NCBI RefSeq assembly: GCF_016651105.1
Contig: NZ_JAEKEL010000001.1
Span: 1,137,501 to 1,201,500, forward strand
DNA length: 64,000 nt
Source: Pseudomonas sp. TH15
GTDB taxonomy: Bacteria; Pseudomonadota; Gammaproteobacteria; Pseudomonadales; Pseudomonadaceae
Direction: 5' to 3'
The translations under genes and the position numbers were made by a program. Shown one piece after another: positions 60,410-64,000 of this stretch (within the stretch, counting starts at the first letter, position 1; each line of letters begins with the position of its first letter). The notes under the pieces were generated by a model, which did not search any database, was not told where the DNA came from, and saw only the letters and a program-made list of their open reading frames with translations.

Positions 60410-61255
60410 GTGAAGGGATTGCAGCAGTTCCACTTTATCTCCGGCTTGCCGCGTTCAGGCTCCACCCTGCTTTCTGCGATTCTTTTGCAGAATCCGCGTT
60501 TTCACGCCGGTATGACCAGCCCGGTCGGTTCTCTCTTCAGCAGCGTCCTTGATCAATGCAGCGCCGGCAGCGAGTTTGGTGCGGTGATCGATACCGGCCT
60601 GCGTCGCCGTCTGCTTCGCGGATTGTTCGACTCTTTCTACGCCGACAAGGCCGACAAACCAGTGGTGTTCGACACCAATCGGTTGTGGAGCTCGCGGCTG
60701 CCGGCCATCAACGACCTGTTTCCCAAAGCCAAGGTGATTGCCTGTGTGCGCAATGTCGCCTGGGTGATGGACAGTCTCGAACGCCTGTACCGCGCCAATC
60801 CTTATGAAAACACCAAGCTGTTTGTCGACGCGGCTGAGCGCAACACCGTTTATAGCCGTTGCGAAACCCTCGCTCAGCGCAATCGCCTGGTGGGTTTTGC
60901 CTGGGCGGCGCTCAAGGAAGCGTATTACGGCGAACAGGCCGAGTCGTTGTTGATCGTCGATTACGACCTGCTGACCCAGGCCCCGGAGCGGGTGCTGCGG
61001 CTGGTTTACGACTTCATCGAAGAGCCGTGGTTCGAGCACGATTTCAACAACCTGGCATATGACGCGCCGGAATTCGATCAAGGCCTTGGGATCGCGGGCC
61101 TGCACAAGGTCAAACCCAAGGTTGAACTGCAAACCAGGCGCACCATTCTGCCGCCGGACTTGTTCAAGCAATACGCGGAGTTGTCCTTTTGGCTCGATGG
61201 TTCAGCCAGCGCCGCCAATGTCATTCGTATGAAAGCCGACGCCGCGATCAGTTAA
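60410..61255 (+). CDS. Sulfotransferase-family protein
   Basis: A 281-residue enzyme. The 5'-phosphosulfate loop is visible at the N-terminus (FISGLPRSGSTLLSAIL), and the 3'-phosphate region near residue 115 (KVIACVRNVAWVMDSL), so it should transfer sulfate from PAPS. It starts with GTG at 60410; no strong ribosome site is seen. It lies between the glycosyltransferase and the giant surface protein, all in one direction, which suggests sulfation of a sugar or tyrosine on an exported product. There is no signal peptide, so it acts in the cytoplasm. Confidence 0.83.
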   Translation: MKGLQQFHFISGLPRSGSTLLSAILLQNPRFHAGMTSPVGSLFSSVLDQCSAGSEFGAVIDTGLRRRLLRGLFDSFYADKADKPVVFDTNRLWSSRLPAINDLFPKAKVIACVRNVAWVMDSLERLYRANPYENTKLFVDAAERNTVYSRCETLAQRNRLVGFAWAALKEAYYGEQAESLLIVDYDLLTQAPERVLRLVYDFIEEPWFEHDFNNLAYDAPEFDQGLGIAGLHKVKPKVELQTRRTILPPDLFKQYAELSFWLDGSASAANVIRMKADAAIS

Positions 61256-61306
61256 TCGCGGCGTTCTCATTGATGCCTCAAGAAAGTTCGAGTTCGGGTG
61301 AGCAGC

Positions 61307-64000
61307 ATGTGGTTGAGCAAAGGCAAGTCGCGGATTACCGAAGGCGCAAGGGCACTGGCCGCGCCCATGATCATGTCCCTGGAGCCGCGCATGCTGTTCG
61401 ACGGCGCGGTGGCGGCCACGGTGGCCGATGCCGCCCAGCCTGAAAGCCATCCGACTGCCGATGCCGCCAAGGCACCGAACGCCGATCACCCGGTGGCCAG
61501 CAAGGACACTCACGGTCAGGCCGATGCAACGCCAGCCGCCGCGACACCGGTCGCGGTACCTGGGCAGAGCGTGGTGTTCGTCGATTCGCGGGTCAAAGAC
61601 GCAGACAGCCTGCTCAAAGGTGTCGCGCCCGGCACCCAAGTGGTGCAACTCGATGGCAGCAAGGACGGCTTGCAGCAAATCGCCGACTACCTCGGTAGCC
61701 ACCAGGGTGTCAGCACGGTGGAAATCATTGCCCACGGCAACGCCGGGGATCTGTGGCTGGGCAGCACCTACCTGTCCGCCGATAACGTCGGCGCGCGCAG
61801 CGCGGTGCTGGGGCAAATCGGCAAGGACATGAACGTCGGCGGCGACATCCTGATCTACGCCTGCTACACCGCCGAGGGTGATCGCGGCGTGAGTTTTGTC
61901 GACTCGATTGCCAACATGACCGGCCGCGATGTCGCCGCGTCCAGCAACCGCACCGGTGTGGGCGGCGACTGGAACCTGGAAATCGCGACCGGCACCATCG
62001 ACAGCGTCAACGTGCTCTCGGCTCAATCCATGAGTGCGTACCAATGGGGCCTGGCCACCTGGACCGCAACCAACAACCTCGACAGCGGCACCAACTCCCT
62101 GCGCGCCGAACTGGCCTTGGCGCAGAACGGCGACATCGTGACGTTCAGTGGCAGCATGATCGTTAACCTGAACACCGAATTGCTGGTCAACAAGAACATC
62201 ACCATCGACGGTGATTTGAACAACGATGGCGTGGCCGACGTGACCCTGAGCGGTCAATACAAGACCCGCGTCATTGAAGTCGCGTCCGGCAGCACCGTGA
62301 CACTTGATGGTCTGGTGATCACTCGCGGCCTGGTTTCGGGCAACGGCGGCAATGGCGGCTACGGGGCGACCGGCGCCATGGGCGGCGGGATTTTCAACGC
62401 CGGTATTCTCACGCTGAACAACGTCTCGGTCACCGGCAATGCAGCGGCGGGCGGTGGCGGTGGCGGTGGTGTCACGGGCGCCAACTATGGCGGCGGTGGG
62501 GGCGGCGGCGGCGGCCTTGGCGGTCAGGGTGGCGGCCATGGCGGCACTGCCGGGCCGGGCACCGGCACACTGGGCGGTCAGGCCGGCAGCGGCGGCGTTG
62601 GCGGTTACGGTGGCGGTTACGACGCAACGCACATGGGCGGTCGCGGTGGCTCCACGACGGGCGGCGTCGGCGGGGTGGGCACGGCCGATTACAGCAACGG
62701 TGGCAATGGCGGCACGGCCAGCAACGGCACCATTTCCATTGGCGGCGGTGGTGGCGGTTCTGGCTGGGACAAGGTCGGTGGCGTCGGCGGCAATGCCGCC
62801 GGCGGTATTTACAACGCCTCGACCGGCACCCTGAAAATCGTCGGCACCTCGGTCATCAGCAACAACATCGGCGCAGGCGGCGGTGGTGGCGGCGGCAGCG
62901 GTCTGGGCAGCAACAATCTGAACGGCGGCGATGGCGGGCGCGGCGTCGGCGCGATCTGGAACCAGGGCGGAACGGTATTGATCACCGCCGCCAACTTCAA
63001 CGCCCTCAGCGGCAACGCTGCCGGCAGCGGCGCTGGCGGCACGGAACTCGGTGGCGGTGTGTCGGGTACTGTTCCGTTGGCCTACGCGGCGATCTACACC
63101 AGCGGCGGTACGCTCAACACCGCTTACGTGGAGCCGCCCACCGCGACCATCGTAGTGGCCGCACCGACGTTAAGCATCGGCGCAACTTCGCTGGTGACCA
63201 TCACCTTCAGCACTGCCGTGACCGGTTTCACCAACGCCGACCTGACCATTCCCAACGGCACCCTGAGCGCGGTGAGCAGCGGCGATGGCGGCGTGACCTG
63301 GACCGCGACCTTCACGCCGAACGCGTCGATCACGGACACCACCAACGTCATCACCCTGGACAACACCGGGGTGCAAAGCGTCACCGGCAGTGTCGTGGGC
63401 GTCGGCACCAGCGATTCCAACAATTACATTGTCGACACCGTGCGGCCCACCGCGACCATCGTGGTCGCCGACAGCGACCTGAGCGTCGGCGAAACCTCGC
63501 TGGTGACCATCACCTTCAGCGAGGCGGTCAGCGGTTTCACCAACGCCGACCTGACCATCGCCAACGGTACGTTGAGCTCGGTTAGCAGCAGCGATGGCGG
63601 CGTCACCTGGACCGCGACGTTCACGCCGACAGCGAGCGTCAACGATGCGACCAACGTCATCACCCTGGCCAACGCCGGCGTGGCTGATCTGGCGGGCAAT
63701 GCCGGCAGCGGCACCACCAACTCTGGCAACTACATCGTCGACACCGTGCGTCCGAGCGCAACCATCGTTGTGGCCGACAACGCGCTGAATATCGGTGAAA
63801 CGTCGCTGGTGACCATCACCTTCGGCCAGGCCGTGACCGGTTTTACCAACGCTGACCTGACCATCGCCAACGGCACGCTCACGGCGGTGAGCAGCAGCGA
63901 CGGCGGCATTACCTGGACGGCGACGTTCACACCGACCGCCAGCATTACCGACGCGACCAACCTGATCACCCTGGACAATACCGGCGTACAGGCAGTTTCT
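61307..64000 (+). CDS. Giant surface protein (LEPR-XLL, DUF4347, Ig-like repeats), partial
   Basis: 898 codons, open to the window end. The N-terminus has the LEPR-XLL motif (MSLEPRMLFDGAVAAT, ~23-38) found at the start of giant secreted proteins, an Ala/Pro linker, and a DUF4347 domain (~85-245; VVFVDSRVKDADSLL, EIIAHGNAGDLWLG, DILIYACYTAEGDRG). Then comes a beta-helix-like segment (SLRAELALAQNGDIVTFSG), a glycine-rich stretch (~345-590), and Ig-like repeats of 102-103 residues (from 63137, 63446 and 63752; SLVTITFS.AV.GFTNADLTI). No dialanine LapG site is evident in a LapA-like retention module, so control differs from LapA. Export is probably by a type I-like route. Confidence 0.85.
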   Translation, partial: MWLSKGKSRITEGARALAAPMIMSLEPRMLFDGAVAATVADAAQPESHPTADAAKAPNADHPVASKDTHGQADATPAAATPVAVPGQSVVFVDSRVKDADSLLKGVAPGTQVVQLDGSKDGLQQIADYLGSHQGVSTVEIIAHGNAGDLWLGSTYLSADNVGARSAVLGQIGKDMNVGGDILIYACYTAEGDRGVSFVDSIANMTGRDVAASSNRTGVGGDWNLEIATGTIDSVNVLSAQSMSAYQWGLATWTATNNLDSGTNSLRAELALAQNGDIVTFSGSMIVNLNTELLVNKNITIDGDLNNDGVADVTLSGQYKTRVIEVASGSTVTLDGLVITRGLVSGNGGNGGYGATGAMGGGIFNAGILTLNNVSVTGNAAAGGGGGGGVTGANYGGGGGGGGGLGGQGGGHGGTAGPGTGTLGGQAGSGGVGGYGGGYDATHMGGRGGSTTGGVGGVGTADYSNGGNGGTASNGTISIGGGGGGSGWDKVGGVGGNAAGGIYNASTGTLKIVGTSVISNNIGAGGGGGGGSGLGSNNLNGGDGGRGVGAIWNQGGTVLITAANFNALSGNAAGSGAGGTELGGGVSGTVPLAYAAIYTSGGTLNTAYVEPPTATIVVAAPTLSIGATSLVTITFSTAVTGFTNADLTIPNGTLSAVSSGDGGVTWTATFTPNASITDTTNVITLDNTGVQSVTGSVVGVGTSDSNNYIVDTVRPTATIVVADSDLSVGETSLVTITFSEAVSGFTNADLTIANGTLSSVSSSDGGVTWTATFTPTASVNDATNVITLANAGVADLAGNAGSGTTNSGNYIVDTVRPSATIVVADNALNIGETSLVTITFGQAVTGFTNADLTIANGTLTAVSSSDGGITWTATFTPTASITDATNLITLDNTGVQAVS
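62370..63070 (+). repeat. Glycine-rich low-complexity coding region in the giant protein
   Basis: About 230 codons are dominated by GG(N/V/A)GG runs (for example GGGGGGGGGLGGQGGGHGG), alternating with short beta-helix-like turns (GGIYNASTGTLKIVGTSV). DNA is very G-rich on the plus strand. Confidence 0.8.
63137..64000 (+). repeat. Tandem Ig-like domain repeats (306-309 bp)
   Basis: Three units starting at about 63137, 63446 and 63752 share ATIVVA, GxTSLVTITF, GFTNADLTI, NGTLS and TWTATFTP. The series is cut by the window end, so the total number is unknown. Confidence 0.85.

Noticed and set aside
61202..62632. 476-codon minus-strand frame over the giant protein's start
   Set aside because: The plus frame has LEPR-XLL and DUF4347 signatures and stays open to the window end.

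Overview
The window looks like a chromosomal segment of a fluorescent Pseudomonas (P. fluorescens group). The evidence is a lap biofilm locus in the order lapG-lapD-small ORF-lapA(reverse)-lapE-lapB-lapC, a PctA/CtaA-type chemoreceptor with the amino-acid-binding motif, a FecI/FecR/TonB-receptor iron cassette, generally high GC coding sequence, and many intergenic palindromes of the Pseudomonas REP type. Species assignment is inference; no database search was run.

Layout. 1-3360: 3' part of an rRNA operon (23S, then two tandem 5S genes, each with its own terminator). 3387-8734 (minus strand): a siderophore-uptake cassette of sigma factor, anti-sigma factor, STN-domain TonB receptor and a PepSY membrane protein broken by a one-base frameshift; a Fur-box-like site precedes the sigma gene. 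9048-11740: amino-acid chemoreceptor with a good sigma-28-like promoter, then a GntR/FCD regulator. 11865-38589: the Lap system. LapD (c-di-GMP receptor) sequesters LapG (periplasmic protease); LapG would release LapA, a roughly 6,000-residue adhesin with about 46 repeats of 100 residues, exported by LapE-LapB-LapC. 38958-42641: TauD-type dioxygenase plus a sulfonate/nitrate-type ABC importer. 42743-49680: a lower-GC membrane protein of unknown role, a LysR regulator, an EmrAB-OMF-type tripartite pump and a NYN-domain protein.

50167-64000 is the least conventional part. A four-gene operon encodes a periplasmic adaptor, a GAF-like/HlyD fusion, an M50 site-2-protease/HlyD fusion and a GNAT acetyltransferase, with no ABC ATPase and no outer-membrane channel in view. 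Then come a minus-strand pair that looks like a pore-forming effector and membrane immunity protein, a DUF6916 protein and a phage-tail-collar (MdpB-like) protein, followed on the plus strand by a GT-C glycosyltransferase, a sulfotransferase and the start of a second giant surface protein (LEPR-XLL motif, DUF4347, glycine-rich segment, Ig-like repeats) that runs off the window. I propose that the M50/HlyD set exports or matures this second giant protein or its neighbours; this is inference from gene order and architecture.
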